Assembly: GCA_032615215.1 (NCBI GenBank)
Contig: CP128433.1
Span: forward strand, 2,005,501 to 2,069,500
Direction: 5' to 3'
Length of the DNA: 64,000 bases
Source: Microbulbifer sp. MKSA007
GTDB lineage: Bacteria > Pseudomonadota > Gammaproteobacteria > Pseudomonadales > Cellvibrionaceae
Shown piece by piece: positions 27,748 to 36,464 of the stretch. The translations under genes and the position numbers were made by a program. The notes beneath the pieces are model-generated. The model had not been told where the DNA came from and did no database searches. It saw only the letters and a program-made list of their open reading frames with translations. The number at the start of each line of letters is the position of its first letter. Positions within the stretch are counted from its first letter, which is position 1.

Positions 27748-28031
27748 TGTACGACTAAGATAGTATCGGCTTGAAAATTATCGAGATTATACTGAACAGG
27801 AAAATGATGACATATCGATTGACTTTGGTTTGGGGGAGTCTGCAAGCACTAAAATAATGGGGAATTCCGCTTGAGCTGCTTTTGTATAGCCTTATCCTGG
27901 TTACTTTATCACTTCACTTTTTACAGCCGGTTATCATAGAGGTCATTCCATAAGCCAACCTGTTTGTAGTTGAACTCTGTGACGTAGCTGTCAGCTAGGC
28001 CGGCTGCGGCGATTTAGGTAGAATTATTTTG

Positions 28032-29663
28032 TTACCTGGGTAAAGTTATTTTTCCGCTGGCAATCATCTCTTCGATCTTTTTACTGAGATGCTCAAATGT
28101 AAATGGTTTCTGGATGCAATCCAGTACCCCGTCAGAAATTACTTCCTGAACTTTACTATCCACGCTGTAACCGGTGGAGAGAATAGCCTTCACTTCGGGG
28201 TTAATCCGTTTTAGAAAAGCGAATAATTCTTGCCCATCCATGCCGGGCATAATCATGTCCAGCAGGACCAAATCTACTTCATCACTATATTTTCGATAGT
28301 AAGTTATTGCTTGCTCTGCTGTCGCAAAGGTAACGACGCTATGGCCGTTCATTTCGAACAGGGCTTTAGAGTAGGTGCGGACAATTGCCTCATCGTCGAC
28401 AACCATAATGCGCAATTTGCGCTCGCGAGCTAGTTTCTTGGCCTGGTAAGTTCTCTTTTTGATTGGGGGCTTAGAAATTGGCAGGTATAGCTTAAAGCTG
28501 CTGCCAATTCCCTCACGGCTCTGACACTGTATAGCGCCCTTATGTAAATGAATGGTGCCGTGCACTGCGGCAAGGCCCAGCCCAGCACCACGTCCACTTT
28601 CCTTGGTAGTGAAAAATGGTTCAAAAATACGGCGTCGCACTTCGTCAGACATGCCAGTGCCATTATCGGTAATCGTTATTAATAGGTACTGGCCTGGCTG
28701 GATCTCAAAATCGGCGATAGAAGCCGATTTTTCTATGGTGATATTAGCTGTGACAAAGCTCAGGGAGCCACCAGAGGGCATAGCATCCTTGGCATTGATT
28801 CCGATATTTAGCAAAGCGCTCTTGAGTTGAGCAGGGTCGCCCACAATATGTGGACGATTTGCATCTAATTGCTGATCAATCTCGATTCTTCGATCAATAG
28901 TGCGGGTTAGCATTGCACAAACATCGCGAATGATTTCGTGGGTATTGCAGCTCTTAAGTTGATAATTTCCCTTGCGGGCAAAAGTGAGTAGCTGTTTGGT
29001 CAGCTCTGCGGCATGGCGGGCAGTAGTCAGTATATGGTTGGTATACTCGTTGATTCTGGCATCGGTGGAAATTTGTCGAATAACTTCAGCATAGCCATTG
29101 ATTCCATGAATCATATTGTTGAAGTCGTGGGCAATACCGCCGGCAAGCTCACCGATAGCTTGCATTTTTTGAGCTTGTCGAAGCTCTTCCTCCAGCAACC
29201 GCTGCTTAGTAATATCCGAACCAATACTGAGAATTCCCGCGGGATCTCCCTTCTCATCTGAGATAATTTTATTGGTCCAGGCGATCCATACTCGCTTCCC
29301 GCACTTTGTAATGTTTTCATTAATATTGTAACGGTGTTCCTCTGGGAACTGGCAAATACGGTCTATCAATTGCCGCAGGTCACGGCCGCTCGTTTCGCTG
29401 GCGGGAACAATCGTACCAATTAAGTGCCTGCCAATAATCTCGGCTTCGGTATAGCCAAATAATTGTTGAGCGTACTCGTTAAAGGATGTGATACGGCCGT
29501 GTTGATCGCATCGCATTATGATCGAGTTTGCATGCTCCACCAGCTCCCGGTAGCGCTCCTCACTTTTGCGTAAGGCCTCATAGACCTGGGTTGAGTCTCT
29601 ATCCGAGGTGGTAGCTGTAGATGGTGAAAGGGGAAAAATGGGCATATTGCTTTTCTTGATCAC
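28032..29663 (-). CDS. PAS-domain hybrid sensor histidine kinase with receiver domain
   Basis: A 543-aa soluble two-component protein. PAS domain about 30-150 (R-Y-R-E-L-V-E-H-A-N-S-I-I, F-N-E-Y-A-Q-Q-L-F-G-Y). The H-box G-G-I-A-H-D-F-N-N is near 174-182, with the phospho-acceptor His. The ATPase has an N-box N-I-G-I-N-A-K-D-A-M, D-N-G-T-G-M and G-A-G-L-G-L-A-A-V. The receiver (about 415-535) has V-V-D-D-E-A and the phospho-Asp in L-V-L-L-D-M-I-M-P-G-M-D-G. The GTG start at 29663 has an AGGAGG site 8 bases upstream. No membrane segment, so the signal is probably cytosolic. A decayed paralog lies at 23790-24465. Confidence 0.93.
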   Translation of the reverse strand: MIKKSNMPIFPLSPSTATTSDRDSTQVYEALRKSEERYRELVEHANSIIMRCDQHGRITSFNEYAQQLFGYTEAEIIGRHLIGTIVPASETSGRDLRQLIDRICQFPEEHRYNINENITKCGKRVWIAWTNKIISDEKGDPAGILSIGSDITKQRLLEEELRQAQKMQAIGELAGGIAHDFNNMIHGINGYAEVIRQISTDARINEYTNHILTTARHAAELTKQLLTFARKGNYQLKSCNTHEIIRDVCAMLTRTIDRRIEIDQQLDANRPHIVGDPAQLKSALLNIGINAKDAMPSGGSLSFVTANITIEKSASIADFEIQPGQYLLITITDNGTGMSDEVRRRIFEPFFTTKESGRGAGLGLAAVHGTIHLHKGAIQCQSREGIGSSFKLYLPISKPPIKKRTYQAKKLARERKLRIMVVDDEAIVRTYSKALFEMNGHSVVTFATAEQAITYYRKYSDEVDLVLLDMIMPGMDGQELFAFLKRINPEVKAILSTGYSVDSKVQEVISDGVLDCIQKPFTFEHLSKKIEEMIASGKITLPR

Positions 29664-29969
29664 CTATTTCTCCTCCTGAGTGCGGCTGCCTGTTTTTCCG
29701 CCAGAAATTCCACCATGAAGACGTACAAAAGTATATAGCTGGGGCGGCGTATTTTGACCGTGTAGACATTCTTTGCTGACTGGCTGTTATTTTTAGTTCG
29801 TATTGTTATCAAGTGTGCTTTGGTGGTACTGGGGGAACTCTCAGGCTCTGTTATGGCCCCTTGGATTGGGAGATGCATATCTCTAAACAGTCGTTTGTGA
29901 CAATTTGGATAGTGGCGCTGTCAGCACAAACTGGTAGCATTCACCGCCATATTCAAAACGATTGGATGA

Positions 29970-31388
29970 ATGACTATGCAGCTGCAACCCCGATTTCTCG
30001 GGCGCAGTATCGCGGCTCTGTTAAGTGCCTCGCTACTGCTGTCCGCATGCGGTGAGAAGCGTGTTGACAGTGAGCCGAGATCTCTCGACTTCGCTCGTGT
30101 GGACGCCTTCCCTTCCACTTATTCTGTAACCCAGTCCCGCCCTGTGTTGATTCAGGGAGCTACCCTGCTAACCGGTACAGGGGAGCAGCAAGAAAATGCG
30201 GACCTGTTGTTTGAAAATGGCAAGATCAAGGAGATCGGTAAGGGGTTACTGGCCCCTGAAGGTGCCTTGATTGTCGATGGCAAAGGTAAGTGGGTCACTC
30301 CTGGCATTATCGATGTGCATTCTCATCTGGGTGATTATCCAGCTCCGGGGATTGAATCTGCCCAGGATGGCAATGAGATGACCTCGCCAAACACTGCCCA
30401 GGTTTGGTCGGAGCACTCTGTCTGGACCCAAGATCCCCAGTTTCCCTTAGCTCTTGCCGGAGGTGTAACAACCCTGCAAATCCTGCCGGGTTCGGCCAAC
30501 TTGTTTGGCGGCCGCAGTGTCACCCTGAAAAATGTACCCGGCCGCAGTGTTCAGGATATGAAATTCCCCGGTGCTCCCTACGGCTTGAAAATGGCCTGTG
30601 GTGAAAACCCCAAGCGGGTTTACGGTGGTAAAGGTAGCTCTCCCTCAACTCGAATGGGTAACGTCGCCGGTTATCGCGATGCTTGGATTAAGGCGAGTGC
30701 CTACAAGCAGGAGTGGGAGGATTACGTTGAGAACGGAGGGGATGAGCCCAAGCGCGACCTGCAGATGGAAACTCTGGCGGGCGTACTCAATGGAGATATT
30801 CTCGTTCATAACCATTGCTACCGCGGCGAGGAAATGGCGGTAATGATGGACGTTGCCAAGGAGTTTGATTTCAAAATTTCCACTTTCCACCACGCAGTGG
30901 AAGCTTACAAGGTTGCTGACCTGCTGGCTGAAAACAATGTTTGTGCGGCAATGTGGGCTGATTGGTGGGGCTTTAAGCATGAGGCCTACGATATGACCGA
31001 GGCCAATATCGCCATTGTGGATCAAGCCAAAGCCTGCGCAATGATTCACTCGGACTCCGGTGTTGGCGTACAGCATTTGCACGAGGAGACCGCGAAGGCA
31101 ATGACTGCAGGACAGCGTGCGGGCTTCGATATTCAGCCAAAGGATGCAGTGGTTTGGATGACCTTGAACCCCGCCAAGGCTCTGGGTATTGCCGATCAAA
31201 CTGGCAGCCTTGAGAGCGGCAAGATGGCGGATATCGTTGTTTGGTCCGGCAGCCCCTTCAGTGTTTACACCCATGTAGATCAAGTTTTCATCGATGGGGA
31301 ATTGATGTTCGATCGTGCGGACAAGAAACGTCAGCCACGCACCGATTTCGAGTTGGGTATTCTCGATGCAGAGGGAGAGCGACTGTGA
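29970..31388 (+). CDS. Amidohydrolase-family lipoprotein, first of a pair
   Basis: A 472-aa metal-dependent hydrolase. The lipoprotein signal ends L-L-L-S-A-C-G. The amidohydrolase core follows: V-L-I-Q-G-A-T-L-L, G-K-G-K-W-V-T-P-G-I-I-D-V-H-S-H-L with the H-x-H metal pair near 115, I-L-V-H-N-H-C-Y, F-H-H-A-V-E, and the terminal A-D-I-V-V-W-S-G-S-P-F that closes the beta-sandwich. Imidazolonepropionase/dipeptidase-like exported amidohydrolases often occur as such tandem pairs; the substrate is unknown. The stop overlaps the start of the next gene by 4 bases (GTGA). Confidence 0.9.
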   Translation: MTMQLQPRFLGRSIAALLSASLLLSACGEKRVDSEPRSLDFARVDAFPSTYSVTQSRPVLIQGATLLTGTGEQQENADLLFENGKIKEIGKGLLAPEGALIVDGKGKWVTPGIIDVHSHLGDYPAPGIESAQDGNEMTSPNTAQVWSEHSVWTQDPQFPLALAGGVTTLQILPGSANLFGGRSVTLKNVPGRSVQDMKFPGAPYGLKMACGENPKRVYGGKGSSPSTRMGNVAGYRDAWIKASAYKQEWEDYVENGGDEPKRDLQMETLAGVLNGDILVHNHCYRGEEMAVMMDVAKEFDFKISTFHHAVEAYKVADLLAENNVCAAMWADWWGFKHEAYDMTEANIAIVDQAKACAMIHSDSGVGVQHLHEETAKAMTAGQRAGFDIQPKDAVVWMTLNPAKALGIADQTGSLESGKMADIVVWSGSPFSVYTHVDQVFIDGELMFDRADKKRQPRTDFELGILDAEGERL

Positions 31389-32686
31389 GAAAAGTAGCTG
31401 TTTATTGTGCGCTGGCCCTGGGGTTGATGTCAGCCGCTGGCCAGGCAGAGACCATCCTGATCAAGGGTGGCAAGGTACACACCTTGGCGGGACAGGGCAG
31501 CCTGGAGTCCGCAGATATTCTGGTTGTGGATGGCAAGGTCCAGCAGGTAGCCCCCTCACTGGAGGTGAATGCAGATCAGGTAATTGATGCGCGCAACAAG
31601 GTGGTGACGCCCGGTGTGATAGCGCCCATTTCTGAACTGGGGTTGGTCGAGATCAGTGCGGCCAGCGCCACCAATGATCACCAGGTGACCGGTGACAGTA
31701 TCGGTAGTGCCTTCAATCCGGTACCTGCTTACAACCCTAAGTCCACCCTGATCCCATTCAACCGGGCGGGTGGAGTCACCAGTGCTGTTGTTTCACCGGG
31801 AATCAGCACTTGGGACAGCGGTGCTATCGATGCTCAGCGGATATTTGCAGGGCGCAGTTTTGCCATCAAGTTGAATGGTGAATTTGATAGCGTCGAAGCA
31901 AAGAATGTTGCGCAAAAAGCTTATCTGGGAGAGTCCGGTGGCGAGCTGGCCGGTGGTAGCCGTGCCAACGCTTATGCCAAGGTGGAGAGTGCTCTGCGTG
32001 AAGCTCAGGAGTATCGTGATAATCGTGCAGCGATCCACCGTGGAGAATGGCGAGAGCTGGATTACGATCTGGCAGATCTGCAAGCTCTGCAGCCGGTGAT
32101 CGATGGTAAGGAGCCTTTGATGGTAACTGCCAACCGGGCCAGTGATATCCTCGCAGTATTAGAACTGGGTGAAACCTTTAAGGTGAAGCTCATTATAATC
32201 GGTGCAGCTGAGGGCTGGATGGTTGCCGATAAACTGGCGCAAGCACAAGTGCCTGTAGTGATCGATGCAATCAACAACATTCCAGCATCATTCTCAAGTT
32301 TGGGCGCACGCCTGGATAATGCTGCACTTCTGGCCAAGGCTGGGGTGACGGTAGCTATCAGTGGCCCAGATATGGTGGCTAGCCACAACGTTTACCTCTC
32401 GCGCCAATCGGCGGGCAACGCTGTAGCCCATGGTATGCCTTATGAGGAAGCGCTAAAGGCAATCAGTAGCAATGTTGCTGAGATTTTTAACCTTGAGGGC
32501 GGTACGTTGGAGAAGGGCGCGGTTGCGGATATTGTGATCTGGAGCGGTGATCCCCTGGAAGTTACCAGCTACGCTGAGCAGATCCTGATTGAGGGTGAGA
32601 ATCAATCCCTGGTGAATCGCTCAACGCGCCTCAGAGATCGACACCTCAAGCCCGCAAAGGGCCATGAATTTGGTTACAAGCACTAG
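31385..32686 (+). CDS. Exported amidohydrolase-family protein, second of a pair
   Basis: 433 aa from GTG 31385, overlapping the previous stop. A signal peptide (1-22, ending G-Q-A) precedes T-I-L-I-K-G-G-K-V-H-T-L. The region expected to carry the metal-binding H-x-H reads V-V-T-P-G-V-I-A-P-I-S-E-L, so the first metal ligands are missing. The C-terminal A-D-I-V-I-W-S-G-D-P-L is kept. It therefore looks like a catalytically altered paralog that may form a heteromer with its partner. Operon with 29970-31388. Confidence 0.88.
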   Translation: MRKVAVYCALALGLMSAAGQAETILIKGGKVHTLAGQGSLESADILVVDGKVQQVAPSLEVNADQVIDARNKVVTPGVIAPISELGLVEISAASATNDHQVTGDSIGSAFNPVPAYNPKSTLIPFNRAGGVTSAVVSPGISTWDSGAIDAQRIFAGRSFAIKLNGEFDSVEAKNVAQKAYLGESGGELAGGSRANAYAKVESALREAQEYRDNRAAIHRGEWRELDYDLADLQALQPVIDGKEPLMVTANRASDILAVLELGETFKVKLIIIGAAEGWMVADKLAQAQVPVVIDAINNIPASFSSLGARLDNAALLAKAGVTVAISGPDMVASHNVYLSRQSAGNAVAHGMPYEEALKAISSNVAEIFNLEGGTLEKGAVADIVIWSGDPLEVTSYAEQILIEGENQSLVNRSTRLRDRHLKPAKGHEFGYKH

Positions 32687-32695
32687 TATGCAAAG

Positions 32696-32725
32696 AGCGG
32701 GCTTCTAGCCCGCTTTTCTTTTTCT
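32696..32725 (+). terminator. Terminator of the amidohydrolase pair
   Basis: AGCGGGC / TTCTA / GCCCGCT followed by TTTCTTTTTCT, 9 bp after the stop codon. Confidence 0.88.
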
Positions 32726-32831
32726 GCTTATTGGTCTGAAAGGTCCATCGGCTTGTGCAGAATTTGTGTGGCGGAATACTTGCTTTCGAGGATATATTCC
32801 CTGGCCAGATTGATAAGAACAAGGAAAAAAC

Positions 32832-33227
32832 ATGGCGAATATCACAGCACTCTACACCGGCCTTTGTGCGCTTCTGATTATTTACTTGGCATTCAGGGTA
32901 GTCGAGTTTCGTCGCACAAAGAAAGTGGGAATTGGAACCGGAGACGATCGTTTCAATGAGATTAGGGTGCGAGTTCACGCTAATGCGATTGAGTACACTC
33001 CGATAGCGTTGCTTCTGTTGCTGGCTGCAGAGTTGGGTGGTTTGCCTGCACTGTGGTTACACCTCTTTGGGGCGTTCTTTTTTATCTCACGGGTATTTCA
33101 TGCCTATGGACTGACCAAGGGCAAAGGCGGGCTGCACTTTGGGCGCTTCTGGGGAACTTTAATCAGCTGGGTCGTTATCGTTGTGTTAGCGGTCATTAAC
33201 ATTGTTAATGCCGTAATTAATCTTTGA
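32832..33227 (+). CDS. MAPEG-family membrane protein
   Basis: A 131-aa inner-membrane protein with four predicted helices. The MAPEG signature is seen: an N-terminal helix, then R-x-x-x-x-V-G-I-G-x-G, the loop N-E-I-R-V-R-V-H-A-N-A-I-E-Y-T-P-I, a helix, then R-V-F-H-A-Y-G-L. Bacterial MAPEG proteins of this size may act on glutathione or lipid peroxides. The upstream AAGGAAAAAAC region supplies a ribosome site. Monocistronic. Confidence 0.92.
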   Translation: MANITALYTGLCALLIIYLAFRVVEFRRTKKVGIGTGDDRFNEIRVRVHANAIEYTPIALLLLLAAELGGLPALWLHLFGAFFFISRVFHAYGLTKGKGGLHFGRFWGTLISWVVIVVLAVINIVNAVINL

Positions 33228-33261
33228 AGTTTATTGGTGAGGCTCAGTATGAGCCCCACGC

Positions 33262-33283
33262 AAAAAAGCCCGGTAGAACCGGG
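33262..33283 (-). terminator. Terminator of yebG
   Basis: Read on the minus strand: GCCCGGT-TCT-ACCGGGC followed by TTTTTTGCG, 30 bp after the yebG stop codon. Confidence 0.85.
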
Positions 33284-33311
33284 CAGAGTACAGGGATGAA
33301 TCTATAAGCGT

Positions 33312-33611
33312 TTACTGATTGGCGGCGAGCGGAGTTACGCGATCATCTTCGCTCTCCTGCACCATGCTTTCGTCTTCTTCGAGTAGTACTTCAGGCTTCC
33401 CTTTACAGGCTTTAGCCAGGGCATCGCGGCGTTTGGCCAACAGCAGGCCGATCTCTTCGCCCACTTGCTCATCAATGCTGTCGATGTGGCGCTCAATCAG
33501 CGACGTGATATTAGCTGCGAGCTCCAGCATCTTATCGTGTTCTTCAGCGTCTTTTTTGTTGTCGAACATTGCTCCGTCTCTATCGCATTTCCAAACAGCT
33601 ACTACGGCCAT
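33312..33611 (-). CDS. yebG: YebG family SOS-regulated protein
   Basis: A 99-aa small acidic protein, similar in length and plan to E. coli YebG (96 aa). It has M-A-V-V-A-V-W-K-C-D-R-D-G, then N-K-K-D-A-E-E-H-D-K-M-L-E-L-A, a helical middle, and an acidic C-terminus rich in E/D. YebG is a DNA-damage-inducible protein of unclear biochemistry. The LexA box at 33670-33685, 59 bases upstream, supports the identity and SOS control. Confidence 0.9.
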   Translation of the reverse strand: MAVVAVWKCDRDGAMFDNKKDAEEHDKMLELAANITSLIERHIDSIDEQVGEEIGLLLAKRRDALAKACKGKPEVLLEEDESMVQESEDDRVTPLAANQ

Positions 33612-33650
33612 CGTGTGCCTCCCAATCGTCTATTAGACTGTCCACTTAGT

Positions 33651-33692
33651 TTGTATGTCGCTACCCTAACTGTATAAATATTCAGTGTCAAC
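33651..33692. promoter_or_regulatory. LexA box with overlapping divergent promoters
   Basis: CTGTATAAATATTCAG (33670-33685) fits CTG-N10-CAG with an AT-rich centre. On the minus strand a perfect -35 TTGACA (33692-33687) overlaps it and serves yebG. On the plus strand TTGTAT (33651-33656), 16 bases and TATAAA (33673-33678, inside the box) form a second promoter pointing away from yebG. Confidence 0.8.
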
Positions 33693-33861
33693 GATGCGGT
33701 GAAGAAAGGGCCCTATGCGGTCAAAAGACCAGCAGGTGCGATGATTGGTCCGCCATTAAGCGTGAACACTGTCATAATGTGCCTACAGCCAGACGCATTC
33801 CCCCCGGGGCGACTGGCTGTCTTCACATCATTTAACAGGCCCGCTTGCGGGCCTGTTTTTT
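33690..33861 (+). ncRNA. Candidate SOS-controlled small RNA divergent from yebG
   Basis: From the plus-strand promoter at the LexA box, a transcript of about 170 bases would contain a strong stem (ACAGCCAG-A-CGC around 33785-33796 with GCG-A-CTGGCTGT at 33809-33820). It would end at a textbook terminator at 33834-33861. The only ORF across it (33699-33887) reads through the terminator and has no family resemblance, so a noncoding RNA is the better explanation. Inferred from sequence only. Confidence 0.45.
33834..33861 (+). terminator. Rho-independent terminator of the candidate small RNA
   Basis: AACAGGCCCGC / TT / GCGGGCCTGTT followed by TTTTTATTT. No protein gene on the plus strand ends just upstream. 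Confidence 0.88.
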
Positions 33862-33912
33862 ATTTGGGTGAGGTGAAACTGAGGTAGTGAAGGTTTCTGC
33901 AGGCCTGTGGCT

Positions 33913-34530
33913 TTAGATGCTAAGGATCAGCCGGGCAGCCAGTCCTATCAGTAAGATCCCGAAAACCTGTTGGATGCGATGGCCAATATGCTTGCTGACC
34001 AGCTGGCGTTTACGGCTGGCGTGAACCGCCAGGGCAACGATGCAGTACCAAATTGCATCCACTCCTGAAACCAGCGCCGCCATGCCCAGCTTGGTGCTCA
34101 GGGCTTGCTGTTCTGACACAAACTGGCTGAATAGGGCGGTGAAAAATACGGCGATCTTGGGGTTGAAGAAGGCAACACCAAAACCTTGAGCGATAGAGCG
34201 CTTCAGGCTCTGGTGTGGAGCTTGTACGGTTGCAGTACTGGTACCCGGTGCGGGCGCACTGAGGGCTTTCCAGCCCAGGTAGACCAGCATTGCTGCACCG
34301 GCCCACTGCAGGATGTTAAATAGAAGAGGAGAGCTAGTAATCAGCACCGCCAGGCCAAATGCGGTAAGAATTGCGTATATAGCGACCCCGGCTCCGTGAG
34401 CAATAGCACTGGCCAGGCCTTGCTGTAGGCCTGAGGAGGCGCTGCGTAAGACGATAAGAAGACTCGGTCCCGGAGACATAGCGCCGAGGGCACAGATCCC
34501 CGCGAGAGATAACCAACTGAGTAAATCCAT
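33913..34530 (-). CDS. LysE/RhtB-family amino-acid exporter
   Basis: A 205-aa inner-membrane exporter with six predicted helices. It has the N-terminal G-A-M-S-P-G-P-S motif of the family (residues 16-23), G-L-x-x-G-L-A-S-A-I-A-H-G-A-G-V, and G-F-G-V-A-F-F-N-P-K near 118. The substrate, an amino acid or derivative, cannot be told. The ATG overlaps the stop of the DUF924 gene by one base (TAATG), so the two are coupled. Confidence 0.93.
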   Translation of the reverse strand: MDLLSWLSLAGICALGAMSPGPSLLIVLRSASSGLQQGLASAIAHGAGVAIYAILTAFGLAVLITSSPLLFNILQWAGAAMLVYLGWKALSAPAPGTSTATVQAPHQSLKRSIAQGFGVAFFNPKIAVFFTALFSQFVSEQQALSTKLGMAALVSGVDAIWYCIVALAVHASRKRQLVSKHIGHRIQQVFGILLIGLAARLILSI

Positions 34531-35138
34531 TATTTAAAGCCGCCCCCTTGAGCCAGCCATTCTTTTTCTGCTTGAGTGGAAGTGCGACCCAAAGCCGCAT
34601 TGCGGTGAGGGAAGCGCCCAAATCGCTCGATGACCTCTTGATGGGCAAGGGCGTATCGATAATGAGTGTCGAGATAGGGCGAGGCAATTTTGTCTTCTGC
34701 GAAGGTTTGCTGCAACTGTCGAAAGTAGTCTACCGAGTGTTGCTGGGTCACGAGGTCTTCGCTGTGCTCTAGCGGCATGCCCAGGAATACCTGCTGGTAG
34801 AGCCCAAGATTCGGGGCCTCTCCGCGCTGAATCAGTGACATCGTAATTGCCAAAGCCTGGGAGTCTGCAGCGAATGCCTGGCGGGTGCCCCGGTAAATGT
34901 TTCTGGATAATTGGTCACAAACCAGTAGCAAGGCGAGTTCGCCTTTCAAAGTTTGCTGCCAACGGTCCAGCTCTCCACGCTGCGCTGACTCGGCAATAGC
35001 TCCAAATCTTGCCTTGATGTCGGCGTCCACTTCTGGAGTAGCGGCAAACCATAAACCCTGCTTCTCCGCTGCAATAGAGTTGCCACGAATATCAGTGCTG
35101 CCAAACCAAAAAACCAGGACATCATTAGGGGTTGTCAT
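34530..35138 (-). CDS. DUF924 family protein
   Basis: A 202-aa soluble helical protein. The family pattern is clear: V-L-x-F-W-F-G at the N-terminus, W-F, F-G-x-x-x-x-x-A-x-x-G-E-L-D-R-W, L-A-L-L-L-V-C-D-Q-L-S-R-N-I-Y-R-G near 80-95, and Y-A-L-A-H-Q-E-V-I-E-R-F-G-R-F-P-H-R-N-A near 165-184. The function of the family is unknown. First gene of a two-gene operon with the LysE exporter. Confidence 0.9.
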   Translation of the reverse strand: MTTPNDVLVFWFGSTDIRGNSIAAEKQGLWFAATPEVDADIKARFGAIAESAQRGELDRWQQTLKGELALLLVCDQLSRNIYRGTRQAFAADSQALAITMSLIQRGEAPNLGLYQQVFLGMPLEHSEDLVTQQHSVDYFRQLQQTFAEDKIASPYLDTHYRYALAHQEVIERFGRFPHRNAALGRTSTQAEKEWLAQGGGFK

Positions 35139-35308
35139 ATCGAAGTTCTCATTCCGTATTGTGTTCCGAGTTTATCCGATCGTTCCAGCCCAGTGATGAC
35201 CATTAGAAGGTGGTTCCAAGTGTTGGCGTAAAAAAAATTATACAGCTGCATCCAACTGGGCTACCCGAATCGTCATAGTGGCGTACAAGGGAAAATCGGG
35301 AGATCACA

Positions 35309-35599
35309 ATGTTTACTGCGAGATCAACTAAAAAGGTACAATTTTGCGTCGCGCTATCTCTGGTAGTTGCGGCTCTGCAAGTGGGTCAGGTTAATGCCTC
35401 CGAGCTGACGCTTTCCCAGGATGGGATTCACCGAGAGCTCACCCAGAAAATTGATCAGCAAATACTTAAAAAGCTTGGTGAGTGCACTGATAAGAGTGAG
35501 GAAGTTAACCGGCTACCTCCAGTGCGTATTGCTGAGGAAAAAGAGCCCCGAGGAGGAATGGCTTACCCCTACTCCAAGGCTCGAATGATGGTGATGTAG
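35309..35599 (+). CDS. Small secreted protein, unknown function
   Basis: A 96-aa protein with a signal peptide (1-30, ending V-N-A). The mature part is a short helix (I-H-R-E-L-T-Q-K-I-D-Q-Q-I-L-K-K-L) with one Cys, and a tail ending in P-Y-S-K-A-R-M-M-V-M. No family recognised. It precedes the DUF6249-sigma operon by 60 bp on the same strand and may belong to it. Confidence 0.6.
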   Translation: MFTARSTKKVQFCVALSLVVAALQVGQVNASELTLSQDGIHRELTQKIDQQILKKLGECTDKSEEVNRLPPVRIAEEKEPRGGMAYPYSKARMMVM

Positions 35600-35658
35600 G
35601 TCACCCCCCCCAATGACGGTTCACACCACTGATAACGAAAATGATTAGAGAGTAAGTA

Positions 35659-36453
35659 ATGAGAGCGAGAAACAAACAATCATTCCAGGCAGTCATCTGC
35701 TGTTGGGTGGCCATTGCGGCATCCAGCATAAGCATGGGCAGCTGGGCCCAGGAGGAGGACTCATTTGTCCCTGAGCCCCCGCCGCCGCCAGGTGTGGAGG
35801 CCTCCGAATCTGAAACCCGCGTCCGTATATTGCGTGAAGATGGTGTTCTCACGATCAAATCCGAAGGCGAGAATGGTGAGAAAAGTGAAGTTCGGGTTGA
35901 CTTGGGGCAGGACTTTGGCGGCCCCCTAAGCCAGGAAATTATCGAACGGCTGAAAAGCAAGGGCATTCTGGATGTAGACGGAAAGGTTACCGAAGATACC
36001 CTGAATAGCGTACCGGACAATGTCAGAATCAGGTTATCGGAAAGTCGTGACTACCGGGGTAGGCACTGGGATCACCATGACTCACACCACTCTGGAAGTG
36101 ACGACTCATCTGTAATCCCAATAGTAGCGCTGCTCTGTGTATTTGGCATGCCAGTGTTTATTGTCTGGTTGGTAACGCGCAGCAGCTATCGCAAGAAACA
36201 ACTGGTTATGAGTAATATCAACCAGATGGTTGCTGATGGTCGGGATGTGCCCCCGGAGCTAATTGATCTTTTGGATGAGAGAGAGCCAAATAGCTCCAGT
36301 GATCGCGGTATCACTCTGATTGCAATAGGCGCTGCAGTATTCCTCTCCCTCTCAGCTCTTGCAGGTATTGGAGTAGGCAGTCTTGGCTTGATCCCTCTGT
36401 TTATCGGTGTGGCTCGCTATGTGAACTGGAAGCTTGATAACAAGCAGGTGTAG
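35659..36453 (+). CDS. DUF6249-type membrane protein
   Basis: A 264-aa protein: signal peptide (1-30), an acidic/Pro-rich periplasmic segment with P-E-P-P-P-P-P-G, a His/Asp/Ser-rich stretch (H-W-D-H-H-D-S-H-H), a membrane helix (about 150-172), a cytosolic loop with V-P-P-E-L-I-D-L-L, and a helical hairpin (about 212-250). The C-terminal block matches DUF6249, which commonly accompanies ECF sigma factors. Directly upstream of the sigma gene, so a role in membrane signalling is plausible. Confidence 0.75.
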   Translation: MRARNKQSFQAVICCWVAIAASSISMGSWAQEEDSFVPEPPPPPGVEASESETRVRILREDGVLTIKSEGENGEKSEVRVDLGQDFGGPLSQEIIERLKSKGILDVDGKVTEDTLNSVPDNVRIRLSESRDYRGRHWDHHDSHHSGSDDSSVIPIVALLCVFGMPVFIVWLVTRSSYRKKQLVMSNINQMVADGRDVPPELIDLLDEREPNSSSDRGITLIAIGAAVFLSLSALAGIGVGSLGLIPLFIGVARYVNWKLDNKQV

Positions 36454-36464
36454 GAAAGGCGAGT

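Noticed and set aside
33699..33887. 62-codon ORF downstream of the LexA box
   Set aside because: It runs straight through a strong terminator and has low-complexity content; a noncoding RNA explains the region better.
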